Source: Pollutimonas subterranea
GTDB taxonomy: Bacteria; Pseudomonadota; Gammaproteobacteria; Burkholderiales; Burkholderiaceae_B
Assembly: GCF_002849655.1 (NCBI RefSeq)
Contig: NZ_PDNW01000003.1
Span: 186,001-250,000 of the forward strand
Direction: 5' to 3'
DNA: 64,000 nt
The first letter of the stretch is position 1. Every line of letters begins with the position of its first letter. This document shows, piece by piece, positions 24,668 through 33,711 of the stretch. The position numbers were made by a program, and so were the translations under genes. The notes beneath the pieces were generated by a model, which saw only the letters and a list, made by a program, of their open reading frames with translations, was not told the origin of the DNA and searched no databases.

Positions 24668-25387
24668 ATGATTGAATTAGGCGTGAATATTGACCATGTA
24701 GCCACTTTGCGCCAACAGCGACTCACCTCGTATCCCGATCCGGTTGCGGCGGCCTTGCGGGCAGAAGACGCAGGCGCCGATGTCATTACCTTACACTTGC
24801 GCGAAGATCGCCGGCACATACAAGACGCCGACGTAGCGGCGATACGGCCCTTGCTTCGCACGCGCATGAACCTGGAATGCGCGGTTACCCGTGAAATGCT
24901 CGATATCGCATGCCATATCAAGCCTCAGGATGTGTGTCTGGTTCCCGAAAAACGCAGCGAACTCACCACCGAAGGCGGCCTCGATGTCGTCGGCCAGCTC
25001 GATCTCGTTCGCGACGCTGTGTCGCAGTTGCACGACGCAGGCATCCGGGTGTCGCTTTTTATCGACCCGGAAGCTTCGCAGGTCGAAGCCGCCGTACGGG
25101 CAGGCGCCCGGGTCATTGAATTGCACACGGGCGCCTATTCCGAGGCAACCGAATCAGCGGCTATAGATTTCGAACTCATACGGCTGCGTGCTGCCGTCGC
25201 GCTGGCGGCGGGCGAGGGGCTGCGCGTCAATGCAGGGCACGGCCTGCATTATGAAAACGTTCAAACCATTGCAGCGATGCCGGGCATTGCCGAGCTTAAT
25301 ATCGGCCACGCGATCGTGGCTCGCGCAGTGTTCGACGGCTGGGAAAAGGCCATACGTGATATGAAGGCGCTCATGCATACTGCCTGA
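24668..25387 (+). CDS. pdxJ: Pyridoxine 5'-phosphate synthase
   Basis: A 239-residue TIM-barrel enzyme that closes the pyridoxine ring from 3-amino-1-hydroxyacetone phosphate and deoxyxylulose phosphate. Hallmarks: [67 protein letters not shown] and [11 protein letters not shown]. The ATG at 24668 gives the family's usual N-terminus; an in-frame ATG at 24644 adds eight unlikely residues. In many proteobacteria acpS follows pdxJ; here a nitroreductase gene follows. Confidence 0.95.
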   Translation: MIELGVNIDHVATLRQQRLTSYPDPVAAALRAEDAGADVITLHLREDRRHIQDADVAAIRPLLRTRMNLECAVTREMLDIACHIKPQDVCLVPEKRSELTTEGGLDVVGQLDLVRDAVSQLHDAGIRVSLFIDPEASQVEAAVRAGARVIELHTGAYSEATESAAIDFELIRLRAAVALAAGEGLRVNAGHGLHYENVQTIAAMPGIAELNIGHAIVARAVFDGWEKAIRDMKALMHTA

Positions 25388-25411
25388 ACGCCTTCCTGAA
25401 AAGGATTGAAG

Positions 25412-25987
25412 ATGTCAGTTGTTCCGCTTGAATATTTGCTATCCCGACGTTCCACCAAGTTCCTGAAGTCTCCCGGTCCGGACGAGTCGCAATTGGCTCA
25501 AATCTTCCAGGCCGCGATGTCGGCACCCGACCACGGCAGGCTGCAACCTTGGCGCTTCGCGCTGATCCGGGGGGAAAGCCTTGGCCGGCTTGCCGATATG
25601 GCCATATCGGCGATCAAGGCCGAAGGCTTGCCACTGACCCCTGAGAAGGAAGCCAGCAACCGGCGCTGGCTCGAAGAGCTTCCATTGCTTATTGCGATCG
25701 CGTGCAAAATCGACCACAGCAACACCAAGATTCCCGAGCACGAGCGGATGCTGGCCGTTGGTTCGGCGGTCATGAATATGCTTAACGCCGCACATATGCT
25801 TGGTTATGGCGCATTCTGGAGCACCGGCCTGGGCTCTTATGTCGACGAAGTCAGCGAGAATCTCGGGTTTGATTCGCTGGATTACCGGTTCATGGGATAT
25901 CTTGCCATCGGTACGCCTATCAAAGACCTTGGCCCCATCCAACGGCCGGACTTTACGCAGTTCGTCACAGAATGGACAGGAAGCTGA
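25412..25987 (+). CDS. Nitroreductase family protein, YdjA-like
   Basis: A 191-residue FMN-dependent NAD(P)H nitroreductase-fold protein. Visible features are the FMN-binding LLSRRSTKFL start, the SAPDHGRLQPWRFALIRG segment typical of the minimal YdjA branch, and a GSAVMNMLNAAHMLGYGAFW helix. AAGGA stands about 6 bp before ATG 25412. It overlaps nothing but lies 20 bp before the next gene, so it is probably co-transcribed with pdxJ and the oxidoreductase. Physiological substrate unknown. Confidence 0.88.
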   Translation: MSVVPLEYLLSRRSTKFLKSPGPDESQLAQIFQAAMSAPDHGRLQPWRFALIRGESLGRLADMAISAIKAEGLPLTPEKEASNRRWLEELPLLIAIACKIDHSNTKIPEHERMLAVGSAVMNMLNAAHMLGYGAFWSTGLGSYVDEVSENLGFDSLDYRFMGYLAIGTPIKDLGPIQRPDFTQFVTEWTGS

Positions 25988-26007
25988 TCTGGTCCAAGGA
26001 TAAAAGC

Positions 26008-27447
26008 ATGAAAAAATTGAAGACGGATGTAGCAATTATTGGGGCCGGAACTGCCGGAATGCTGGCGTATCGTACCGTCAAGGCCGCTGGGGCAAGCGCC
26101 GTACTGATCGAAGGCGGCCCCTATGGGACCACATGTGCGCGTGTGGGCTGCATGCCTTCAAAATTGTTGATCGCGGCTGCCGAGGCGGCGCATTCGGCAG
26201 CTTCCGCCAGCGCTTTCGGCGTCCATATTGATGGCACCTTGCGCATAGACGGCACCCAAGTCATGGACCGGGTCAAGCGGGAACGAGATCGCTTCGTGGG
26301 CTTTGTGCTTGATAGTGTCGACAACATGCCGGATTGCGACAAAGTACGGGGCTACGCGCGCTTTATCTCCGATACGCTGCTACGCGTCGACGATCATACT
26401 GAAATCCAGGCGTCCCGGGTCATCATTGCGACCGGGTCGACCCCTGTCGTGCCGGAACCTTACCGCGCGCTCGGCGATCGGGTCATTGTGAATGATGATG
26501 TCTTTGCCTGGGACGATTTGCCGCGCCGCGTGATGGTGGCTGGTGCCGGTGTCATCGGCATGGAAATTGGCCAGGCGCTGGCTCGCCTCGGTGTCGAGGT
26601 CCGGCTCATCAACCGTAGTGACAGCTTGGGCGGGTTGACCGATCCGATCGTCCGCGCTAGTGCCCTCGCTGCATTTCAGTCGGAACTGGACCTGCACTTG
26701 AATTCGCGCATACTGGACGTCCAGCGTATCGGCGACGAGGTGGAAATACGCTATCAAGTCGACGGCCAAGACGCCGTGACAGAGCGCTTTGACTATCTGC
26801 TGGTGGCGACCGGACGCCGTCCCAATGTCGATGCGCTGGATCTGCACAATACATCGGCCATACTCGATGACAAGGGGATGCCGCAGTACGATGCGCAAAC
26901 CTTGCAGTTGGGATCAGCGCCCATATTCATCGCCGGCGACGTTGACGGTGTACTGCCCCTGCTGCACGAGGCCAGCGACGATGGACGCATTGCAGGCCAG
27001 AACGCCGCCGCGTACCCTCATATCGTCCCCGGCAAGCGGCGTGCGCCCCTCGCCATTGTCTTTACAGACCCTCAATTGGCTGCCGTAGGCATACGGTTCA
27101 AAGACCTGCCCCCGCAAGGAGTGGTGTTTGGCGAGGTCGACTTCGCAGACCAGGGCAGGTCGCGCGTCATGTTGAAGAACTACGGAAAACTGCGCGTCTA
27201 TGCCAGTCAGGAAAATGGACGGCTGCTGGGCGCCGAAATAGCAGGCCCGGCCGCCGAACATATTGCGCATCTTCTGGCATGGGCCGTGCAGCAGGAAATG
27301 ACCATCAACGCAATGCTTGATATGCCGTTCTACCATCCTGTCATCGAGGAAGGCCTACGCACCGCATTGCGCCACGCCGCTCAGGAACTGCTAAAGAGCA
27401 AGCTTGAGTATGTCCGCGTGGAAGAGCAGTGCGTCAATAACGCTTGA
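26008..27447 (+). CDS. FAD-dependent pyridine nucleotide-disulfide oxidoreductase, dihydrolipoyl dehydrogenase-like
   Basis: A 479-residue class I disulfide reductase: FAD-binding DVAIIGAGTAGMLAYRTV, redox-active disulfide TCARVGCMPSK (Cys43, Cys48), NAD(P)-binding MVAGAGVIGMEIGQALARLG, a second FAD contact IFIAGDVDG and a C-terminal HPVIEEGLRTALRH with the catalytic His-Glu. It is often annotated as dihydrolipoamide dehydrogenase, but lacks a lipoyl domain and the true E3 of the pdh operon is at 38193. A thiol- or quinone-related role is possible. Start chosen at 26008 because AAGGA lies about 7 bp upstream. Confidence 0.85.
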   Translation: MKKLKTDVAIIGAGTAGMLAYRTVKAAGASAVLIEGGPYGTTCARVGCMPSKLLIAAAEAAHSAASASAFGVHIDGTLRIDGTQVMDRVKRERDRFVGFVLDSVDNMPDCDKVRGYARFISDTLLRVDDHTEIQASRVIIATGSTPVVPEPYRALGDRVIVNDDVFAWDDLPRRVMVAGAGVIGMEIGQALARLGVEVRLINRSDSLGGLTDPIVRASALAAFQSELDLHLNSRILDVQRIGDEVEIRYQVDGQDAVTERFDYLLVATGRRPNVDALDLHNTSAILDDKGMPQYDAQTLQLGSAPIFIAGDVDGVLPLLHEASDDGRIAGQNAAAYPHIVPGKRRAPLAIVFTDPQLAAVGIRFKDLPPQGVVFGEVDFADQGRSRVMLKNYGKLRVYASQENGRLLGAEIAGPAAEHIAHLLAWAVQQEMTINAMLDMPFYHPVIEEGLRTALRHAAQELLKSKLEYVRVEEQCVNNA

Positions 27448-27471
27448 GCGCACTAGCGCATTTTCGGCGCT

Positions 27472-28065
27472 CTAGCCCTTGGGCAGTAATGACTTGACGC
27501 TTTCCGTCAGCGCCTCGACGGATTCAGTGTCGGCGGCCAGCATCCGTGCGCGGCCGTCGGCATCAAACATGTATACCCCGCGGCTGTGCGCCACTTCGTA
27601 ATCTTCTTTGTCGCTGCCGGAAGGTTTCTCTATCTGATACGCCACGCGATAGCGGCGCGCCACGTCAGCGATCTGTTTTTCCGTGCCGGTCAGGCCGATT
27701 GCATTTTCATCGAATGCATCGACATAGGCCTGCAGAATCTCAGGCGTATCGCGATGGGGGTCGACGCTGATGAACAGGATGCGCACCTTGCTGGCATCGT
27801 CTTCCAGATTCGACATGACTTGCGAGAGCTGTGCCATTGTCGTCGGGCAGACGTCGGGGCAGCTCGCATAGCCGAAAAACAGCATGACGGTCTTGCCCTT
27901 GAAGGATTCCTGCGTCATGGTCTTGCCGCCTGCCGCCTCGAGGGTGAAGCGCAGGTCGGGCAGGAATCCGCGCACGTTGTGCACCGGGTTTTCGGCGGCT
28001 AACGCCGAGAAGGCCATGGCGCCGGCGCAAGCCGTTGCCATGATGTAGCGGAATAAAAAGCGCAT
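27472..28065 (-). CDS. SCO1/SenC family copper chaperone/thioredoxin-like protein
   Basis: A 197-residue exported protein: signal peptide up to about residue 24 (AFSALAA), then a thioredoxin fold with the copper-binding motif GYASCPDVCP (Cys69, Cys73) and the conserved His in EVAHSRGVYMFD. SCO proteins deliver copper to the CuA centre of cytochrome c oxidase or reduce its cysteines. AGAGAGG stands 8 bp before the ATG at 28065; an upstream in-frame ATG at 28116 would overlap prlC. No oxidase genes are nearby. Confidence 0.9.
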   Translation of the reverse strand: MRFLFRYIMATACAGAMAFSALAAENPVHNVRGFLPDLRFTLEAAGGKTMTQESFKGKTVMLFFGYASCPDVCPTTMAQLSQVMSNLEDDASKVRILFISVDPHRDTPEILQAYVDAFDENAIGLTGTEKQIADVARRYRVAYQIEKPSGSDKEDYEVAHSRGVYMFDADGRARMLAADTESVEALTESVKSLLPKG

Positions 28066-28108
28066 TGCTGAAGCCTCTCTGTAATTGCATGCGTCGGCGC
28101 CCGGCGCC

Positions 28109-30199
28109 TTAGTCACCGCCTGGTTCAGTCATGCCGCTATGGCGCAACAGGGCGTCGATGGAGGGAGGGCGGCCGCGGAATGCGTGGAAGGATTCCGCCG
28201 CCGGCCGCGAGCCGCCGACCGCGAGAATTTCCTTCAGGAAACGTTGGCCGGTGGCTGCATTAAGCGTTTCGCGTGTGTTGTCCGCGGCCATGACGGCACT
28301 TTCTTCGAATGCACCGTAAACGTCGGCCGACAGGACCTCTGCCCATTTGTAGCTGTAATAACCGGCACCGTAGCCGCCCGCAAAGAGATGCGAGAAATTA
28401 TGAGGGAATCGGTGCCATGATGGCGGAAAGAGCACGGCGACTTCTTTGCGGACGTCATTGAGTACATCGAGCACGGCCTGTATGGACATGCCTTGCGCCT
28501 GGTGGTGAATGCCCATGTCGAAGAGCGAGAACTCGACCTGCCGCAGGGTCTGCATGCCGCTCTGGAAATTTCGGGCCGCCAACAGTTTATCGTAAAGTTC
28601 ACGCCCTAGAGGCTTGCCGGTTTCAATGTGGGCCGACAAGCCCTGTACGACCGACCATTCCCAGCAGAAATTTTCCATGAACTGCGAGGGCAATTCGATG
28701 GCATCCCATTCAACGCTCGCAAACGCCGCGGCGCCGGGTTCGTCCACCTGTGAAAGCAGCGCGTGCAAGGCATGACCGCTTTCATGAAATAGTGTGATGA
28801 CGTCGTCGTGCGTAAGCAAGGCCGCCTTGCCGCCCTGAGGCCGTGAGAAGTTGCAGGTCAGGTAGACAACCGGAGTCTGCAAGCTAGTGGCTGATTTGCG
28901 GCGGTTGCGCTCGCTGTCCACCCACGCGCCGCTTTGCTTGCCCTGCCGGGCATAGAGATCGATATAGAGCGTGCCCAGTACGGCGCCGGCGCTGTCCGAG
29001 ACTTCAAATGCCTTGGCGTCGTCGTGCCAGGTCGGGGCATTGCATGGAACCAGGGTCACATTGAACAGCTTATTGATCACCTGGAACAAGCCCTGCAGAA
29101 CTTGCGGCTCGGTGAAATACTGTTTTATCTCTTCTTCCGAATAGGCATAGCGCTCTTCACGCAGTCGTTCGGACACAAATGCGATATCCCAGGGCTCCAA
29201 TTCGAGCAAGCCTAGCCTGTCCCGGGCGAACGCGCGCAACTCGGCAAGATCGCGTGTTGCATACGGCTTGGCCTTGCGGGCAAGTTCACGCAGAAACTCC
29301 AGAACTTGAGCGGCGCTGTCGGCCATGCGCGTTTCCAATCGCAACGCCGCAAAACTTCCGAATCCCAGGAGCGATGCTTCTTCCGCCCGAAGGGCCAGCA
29401 ACTGTTCGATCAGCGGCGAATTGTCGAGCGCCGGAGCCCCTTGCTCGGACGCAACAGTCGCATACGCCCGGTAGAGCTCCTGGCGCAAGCTGCGATCCTG
29501 AGCGTACTGCATGACGGGAATGTAGCAAGGCATCTTGAGCACCAGCTTCCAGCCTTCCAGGCCATCAGCCTCGGCGGCCGACCTGGCTTCCTGGACCACG
29601 TCGGCGGGAAGTCCGGCGAGCCGGGCTTCGTCACGGATGTTCAGGGACCATTGGTCTACGCTGTCCAGTACATTCTCGGAGAACTTCTGCGAGGCCTGCG
29701 CCTGCAGGTCGGAAATTTCAGCATAACGCTGGCGCTGGTCGCCGATGAGCTCGACACCACTAAGGCGGAAATCGCGCAAGGCCAGCTCAATGACACGTTG
29801 CCGTACCGGTGCGAGTCGCGCAAAAGAGTCGGACGAACTGATGCGCTTGTATTGGGCATACAAGCCGGTATGAAGCCCGACCCAGGTCGAAAATTCCGTA
29901 ACCAGGGGTAGACATTGGTTATAGGCGGCGCGAAGCTCCGGGGTGTTGACCACGGCATTCAGGTGACCGGCCACCGACCACGCGCGCCACAATTTCTCAG
30001 AGGCGTCTTCCAGCGGCTCGACGATGCTGTCCCATGTTGCGTCCAGCTCCGGGTCGGCGGCATGGTCGACGGCGCGCCGCGTCTCGGCGATAAGCGTCGA
30101 AATGGCAGGCTCTATGTGCGCGGGCTCGACGCGGGCATAGTCAATGAGCGATGAGATGGGTGTCAACAAGGGATTTTCAGTCATTGCTAGATTCAACAT
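28109..30199 (-). CDS. prlC: Oligopeptidase A, M3 family
   Basis: A 696-residue cytosolic zinc metallopeptidase that degrades short peptides, including cleaved signal peptides. The zinc site is intact: LFHESGHALHALL (His472, Glu473, His476), with the third ligand in SQFMENFCWEW. It begins [17 protein letters not shown] 30199 overlaps the folD stop (TAATG), while ATG 30184 is an alternative. Length is normal for the family. Linked to folD on the same strand. Confidence 0.95.
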   Translation of the reverse strand: MLNLAMTENPLLTPISSLIDYARVEPAHIEPAISTLIAETRRAVDHAADPELDATWDSIVEPLEDASEKLWRAWSVAGHLNAVVNTPELRAAYNQCLPLVTEFSTWVGLHTGLYAQYKRISSSDSFARLAPVRQRVIELALRDFRLSGVELIGDQRQRYAEISDLQAQASQKFSENVLDSVDQWSLNIRDEARLAGLPADVVQEARSAAEADGLEGWKLVLKMPCYIPVMQYAQDRSLRQELYRAYATVASEQGAPALDNSPLIEQLLALRAEEASLLGFGSFAALRLETRMADSAAQVLEFLRELARKAKPYATRDLAELRAFARDRLGLLELEPWDIAFVSERLREERYAYSEEEIKQYFTEPQVLQGLFQVINKLFNVTLVPCNAPTWHDDAKAFEVSDSAGAVLGTLYIDLYARQGKQSGAWVDSERNRRKSATSLQTPVVYLTCNFSRPQGGKAALLTHDDVITLFHESGHALHALLSQVDEPGAAAFASVEWDAIELPSQFMENFCWEWSVVQGLSAHIETGKPLGRELYDKLLAARNFQSGMQTLRQVEFSLFDMGIHHQAQGMSIQAVLDVLNDVRKEVAVLFPPSWHRFPHNFSHLFAGGYGAGYYSYKWAEVLSADVYGAFEESAVMAADNTRETLNAATGQRFLKEILAVGGSRPAAESFHAFRGRPPSIDALLRHSGMTEPGGD

Positions 30200-31077
30200 T
30201 AAATAGGTATGGCAGCAGCGCCGCGCTCGGCCGGGCCGCGTTCGGCCGCTTCAACGGTATTGACCAGCAGCATGGCTATCGTCATGGGCCCGACACCGCC
30301 CGGAACAGGCGTGATGGCCGCGGCCACGGCTTTGGCGGATTCGAAGTCCACATCGCCGACCAGTCGGCCGTCGGCGCTGCGATTGATGCCAACGTCGATG
30401 ACGACAGCACCCGGCTTGATCATATCCCCGGTCACTATGCCCGGCTTGCCGGTGGCCACGACCAGCACATCGGCCCGTCTTGTCTGGGCACCAAGGTCGC
30501 GTGTCTTGGAATTGCATAGGGTTACTGTGGCTCCGGCCGCCAGCAGCAGCATGGCCATGGGCTTGCCGACGATATTGCTGGCGCCGACGATGACCGCTTC
30601 GGCGCCGCGCAGCGAGACGTTCTCGGCTTCGAGCATTTTCATGATGCCATAGGGCGTGCAAGGTCGAAACAGCGGCTGGCCCGTCATCAACAAGCCGGCG
30701 TTGCTGATGTGGAATCCGTCGACATCCTTGTCGGCGGAAATGGCCTCGATGACCAGGCTGGCGTCCATGTGGGCGGGCAGGGGCAGTTGCACCAGAATGC
30801 CGTGGATGGTGGTGTCGGCGTTGAGTTCGTGCACGACGTCCAGCAATTCGCCTTCCGTGGTGTCCGACGCCAGGCGGATGACACGGGAATGCAGCCCCGC
30901 CTTATCGCAGGCGGCCGCCTTGTTGCGGACATAGACCTGCGATGCCGGGTCTTCGCCGACCAGGACGACGGCCAAGCCGGGTACGATGCCTTGTTCTTTA
31001 AGAGACAGGACGCGCTTCGACACGTCGGATTTCACGGTGTCGGAAAGCGCCTTCCCATCGATAAGACGAGCTGTCAT
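30199..31077 (-). CDS. folD: Bifunctional methylenetetrahydrofolate dehydrogenase/methenyltetrahydrofolate cyclohydrolase
   Basis: A 292-residue enzyme interconverting 5,10-methylene- and 10-formyl-tetrahydrofolate with NADP. Motifs: [14 protein letters not shown] (catalytic Lys), [20 protein letters not shown], the dinucleotide loop [15 protein letters not shown] and [13 protein letters not shown]. It lies in a minus-strand run with the two-component genes upstream (4-bp overlap with the regulator stop) and prlC downstream. Confidence 0.96.
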   Translation of the reverse strand: MTARLIDGKALSDTVKSDVSKRVLSLKEQGIVPGLAVVLVGEDPASQVYVRNKAAACDKAGLHSRVIRLASDTTEGELLDVVHELNADTTIHGILVQLPLPAHMDASLVIEAISADKDVDGFHISNAGLLMTGQPLFRPCTPYGIMKMLEAENVSLRGAEAVIVGASNIVGKPMAMLLLAAGATVTLCNSKTRDLGAQTRRADVLVVATGKPGIVTGDMIKPGAVVIDVGINRSADGRLVGDVDFESAKAVAAAITPVPGGVGPMTIAMLLVNTVEAAERGPAERGAAAIPI

Positions 31078-31700
31078 GCGGTTCCTTCTGCTTTGGTGAG
31101 GGCGATTTTCATCAGGTCGGCCACGGTGGTGACTTCGAGTTTTTCCATGATGTTGGCGCGGTGAGCTTCAACTGTCTTGATGCTGATGTTCAGATCGCCG
31201 GCGATCTGTTTGTTAAGACGGCCTGCCACGATGCGTTCCAGCACCTGCTGTTCGCGCGCGGTGAGCCGGCTGAGGACAGCCTGATGATTCTTGTGGGCCT
31301 GTGCCTGGCTGACCCGCTGGGTTGCCTGGTCCAGCATGCGGGCCACGATGGTTCGCAGATCGGTCTCGTTGAATGGCTTTTCGAGAAAGTCGACGGCGCC
31401 TTTTTTCATGGTCGACACGGCCATGGGAACATCGCCATGCCCCGTAATGAACACGATGGGCAATGGCGCCTGGCGCGCAATGAGTTCTTCCTGGAGTTCC
31501 AGGCCGCTCATGCCCGGCATGCGTACGTCTGCAATCAATACGCCCACCTGGTCCGGCTCGTACGCATTGAGAAACTCTTCCGCTCCGCTAAAGCTGCGTA
31601 CACGGTAGCCATTTGCTTCGAGCAGCCACCGCAGGGAATCGCGTACCGCTTCGTCATCGTCGACAATGAAGATGGTGCTCGGGGCTTGTGGTGTAGTCAT
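31074..31700 (-). CDS. FixJ/NarL-type response regulator
   Basis: A 208-residue regulator: receiver domain with acidic pocket [12 protein letters not shown] and phospho-acceptor Asp58 in [12 protein letters not shown], conserved Thr/Lys ([17 protein letters not shown]), and a C-terminal LuxR-type helix-turn-helix ([15 protein letters not shown], then [18 protein letters not shown]). The start at 31700 overlaps the kinase stop by 4 bp (ATGA). Controls sigma-70 promoters; the adjacent divergent aceE promoter is the obvious candidate target (inference). Confidence 0.92.
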   Translation of the reverse strand: MTTPQAPSTIFIVDDDEAVRDSLRWLLEANGYRVRSFSGAEEFLNAYEPDQVGVLIADVRMPGMSGLELQEELIARQAPLPIVFITGHGDVPMAVSTMKKGAVDFLEKPFNETDLRTIVARMLDQATQRVSQAQAHKNHQAVLSRLTAREQQVLERIVAGRLNKQIAGDLNISIKTVEAHRANIMEKLEVTTVADLMKIALTKAEGTA

Positions 31701-33454
31701 GCATGCAACTCCTGGGTTTCCTCTGCGGTGCTGGGCGCTTGTGGCGATGCACACGGCAGGGTAAAGCGAAAAATGGTGCCGCCGTCCGGATTGGAACTGG
31801 CCCAAAGCCGACCGTGATGCGACTCAATGATAGTACGGCAGATGTTCAGCCCCATGCCCAGCCCTTCGGACTTGGTGCTGTAGAAAGGTTCGAAAAGACG
31901 TTCGGGGTCGCGCAAGCCGTGGCCGCGGTCAATGACCGCAATCTCCACCAGGGGATGCTGGTCGGTGACGACGACATGAAGCACGCGGTATTCGCTGGAC
32001 TCCATCGCTTCTACGCCGTTCTTGAGCAAATTCAGCAAGACTTGTTCGATCAGGATGGGGTCGGCCATCACATTTGGCAAGGGGTCGGGCAAGACCTGCT
32101 CGATATCGATCTGGCGCTTGCGGGCATCGATCTCGGCGAAGCCTACGGCATTATCAATGATTTGAGCGACGGTGACAGATTGCCGCCGGGGTTCGCTGCG
32201 TTTCACGAATTCCCGGATGCGGCTGATGATCTTGCCGGCCCGCTCTGCTTGCTGCGCTGCTTTTTCCAGCGCCTCCAGCAGCCGTTCAGGCTGGGCATTG
32301 CCCGCCTTGAGCATCGCGACGGCACCCATGCTGTAGTTGCTGATGGCTGTAAGCGGCTGGTTCAGCTCGTGCGCCAATGAGGAAGCCATTTCGCCCATGG
32401 TGGTGAGCCGGCTGGTCAGTTGGATTTTTTCTTGTTGCACTCGCGAATCTTCTTCGTGAGTGCGGCGTTCGGTGATGTCGCGGGCCACTTGCAGGCGCAC
32501 CCGACGTCCGTCTGTCCAAGCCAGGATGCGATGGTGTACTTCAAACCAGCGTTGCGCCGATTCGGAAAAGATCTCGACCGTTTCGTCGGTGAAGCGCCCA
32601 AGCCGGCCACCCAGGAGCTCGCCATGGCCATTGGACTGAGCACCGAAGAAGCGCCGGTAAGTGCGATTCGCAAAGAGAAGCTCGAGGCCTTCGGAGGTGT
32701 CGGCGACGACCGATATGGCGTCGTCCAGCCCTTCAAGCACCGTCATGAAGCGCTCGTGGGCCGCGGTAAGGGCCTCGCGTATTCGCTTGGGCTCGGTGAT
32801 GTCGGTCATGGAGGTCATCCAGCCGATCTGTTCGCCATTGGGGTCGCGCAGGGGAGAAACATACATCCGCGCGGTGAAGCGCGAGCCGTCGCGCCGTTGC
32901 GCCTCGACCTCGAGGCCGCTACTGGGCGTACGGCCGGACAGCAGCAGATCCAGTGTTTCCTGATGCTGGGCATGCCGGCCCGGCAACCAATATGGAAACG
33001 GTGTGGTGCGACCGATAAGATCGGCTTCATTCCAACCTATCATGCGGCAGAAGGCGGGGTTCACGTAAGCGATGCGCCCGTGCATGTCGAAAACACGCAT
33101 GCCGGTGGACATGGAGTTTTCCATGGCGCGACGGAATCCGGTCTCGGCAATAAGCGCCGCCTCGGCCGTTGTGCGAAACCGCGTATAGCGCCACAGGGCC
33201 AGAAGACTGAGGACGATGACGAACGACAGGGCGGCCACGACCATCATCAGCCGTTGCTGGCGGGTTTCCTGATCGATGGTGACAAACATGACGCTATCGT
33301 TGTGCAGCCGCTGGAGCCATATAAACGCGCCCATGACGCAAAGATATAAGACCAGAACGATGACTGGCGTGAGCCAATAGAAACCGCGCCGCGTCGTGCT
33401 CGCCTGGTCGTAGAACGTAGTCGGGATCAAGGATTTTTTAGAGTGACTCGCCAT
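31697..33454 (-). CDS. PAS-domain membrane sensor histidine kinase, FixL-like
   Basis: A 585-residue kinase. Two membrane helices (about 27-48 and 69-89) bracket a ~20-residue periplasmic loop too short for a classic ligand pocket. Two PAS domains follow (about 105-225, with a typical WMTSMTDITEPKR end, and 232-332). The HisKA box is MASSLAHELNQPLTAIS (phospho-His362) and the C-terminal HATPase contains LLNLLKNGVEAM, DRGHGLRD and GLGMGLNICR. It is transcribed divergently from aceE. I see no proof that either PAS domain binds haem. Confidence 0.92.
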   Translation of the reverse strand: MASHSKKSLIPTTFYDQASTTRRGFYWLTPVIVLVLYLCVMGAFIWLQRLHNDSVMFVTIDQETRQQRLMMVVAALSFVIVLSLLALWRYTRFRTTAEAALIAETGFRRAMENSMSTGMRVFDMHGRIAYVNPAFCRMIGWNEADLIGRTTPFPYWLPGRHAQHQETLDLLLSGRTPSSGLEVEAQRRDGSRFTARMYVSPLRDPNGEQIGWMTSMTDITEPKRIREALTAAHERFMTVLEGLDDAISVVADTSEGLELLFANRTYRRFFGAQSNGHGELLGGRLGRFTDETVEIFSESAQRWFEVHHRILAWTDGRRVRLQVARDITERRTHEEDSRVQQEKIQLTSRLTTMGEMASSLAHELNQPLTAISNYSMGAVAMLKAGNAQPERLLEALEKAAQQAERAGKIISRIREFVKRSEPRRQSVTVAQIIDNAVGFAEIDARKRQIDIEQVLPDPLPNVMADPILIEQVLLNLLKNGVEAMESSEYRVLHVVVTDQHPLVEIAVIDRGHGLRDPERLFEPFYSTKSEGLGMGLNICRTIIESHHGRLWASSNPDGGTIFRFTLPCASPQAPSTAEETQELHA

Positions 33455-33511
33455 GGCTCTTCGGTTGTTGCACGGAATGCTTTCGGCATTTTAAACCGTA
33501 AGCGGGATGTT

Positions 33512-33554
33512 AATATTTCACATTATAAAAAGTCATATCATAAAATGAAATATT
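33512..33554. promoter_or_regulatory. AT-rich inverted repeat between the sensor kinase and aceE
   Basis: AATATTTCA (33512-33520) is repeated in inverted form as TGAAATATT (33546-33554), 25 bp apart. The right arm directly precedes the -35 of the aceE promoter and overlaps the -35 of the divergent kinase promoter; the left arm lies just past that promoter's -10. This is the layout expected for a shared operator. The binding protein is unknown; the adjacent response regulator is one candidate. Confidence 0.5.
33522..33550 (-). promoter_or_regulatory. Candidate sigma-70 promoter of the sensor kinase operon
   Basis: On the minus strand: -35 TTTCAT (complement of 33545-33550), 17-bp spacer, -10 TATAAT (complement of 33522-33527), a perfect -10. 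It would transcribe the kinase, the regulator and probably folD and prlC. Embedded in the inverted repeat. Confidence 0.5.
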
Positions 33555-33556
33555 GC

Positions 33557-33585
33557 TTGAACATATTGCCGGTCTTTCCTAGAAT
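33557..33585 (+). promoter_or_regulatory. Candidate sigma-70 promoter of aceE-aceF-lpdA
   Basis: -35 TTGAAC (33557-33562), 17-bp spacer, -10 TAGAAT (33580-33585). It leaves a leader of roughly 120 nt before the aceE ATG, in which GACAAC/GTTGTC (33655-33674) forms a small 6-bp inverted repeat. Confidence 0.6.
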
Positions 33586-33711
33586 TGAGCCCATTGCGGC
33601 TGCGGGCTGCTCTACAGGCACGCGTCCGGGATCACCAACTATCGGGTATAACGGGACAACGACTTCGTGTTGTCAGTGTTCGGATTCATAATTTAAACAG
33701 GAGACACCTAA

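Noticed and set aside
26008-27447. E3 subunit of pyruvate dehydrogenase
   Set aside because: The operon-linked E3 with a lipoyl domain is at 38193-40037; this protein lacks that domain and has a different C-terminal catalytic segment.
33443-33691. 82-codon plus-strand frame between the kinase gene and aceE
   Set aside because: It covers both candidate promoters and the inverted repeat, and its translation is low-complexity without a ribosome site.
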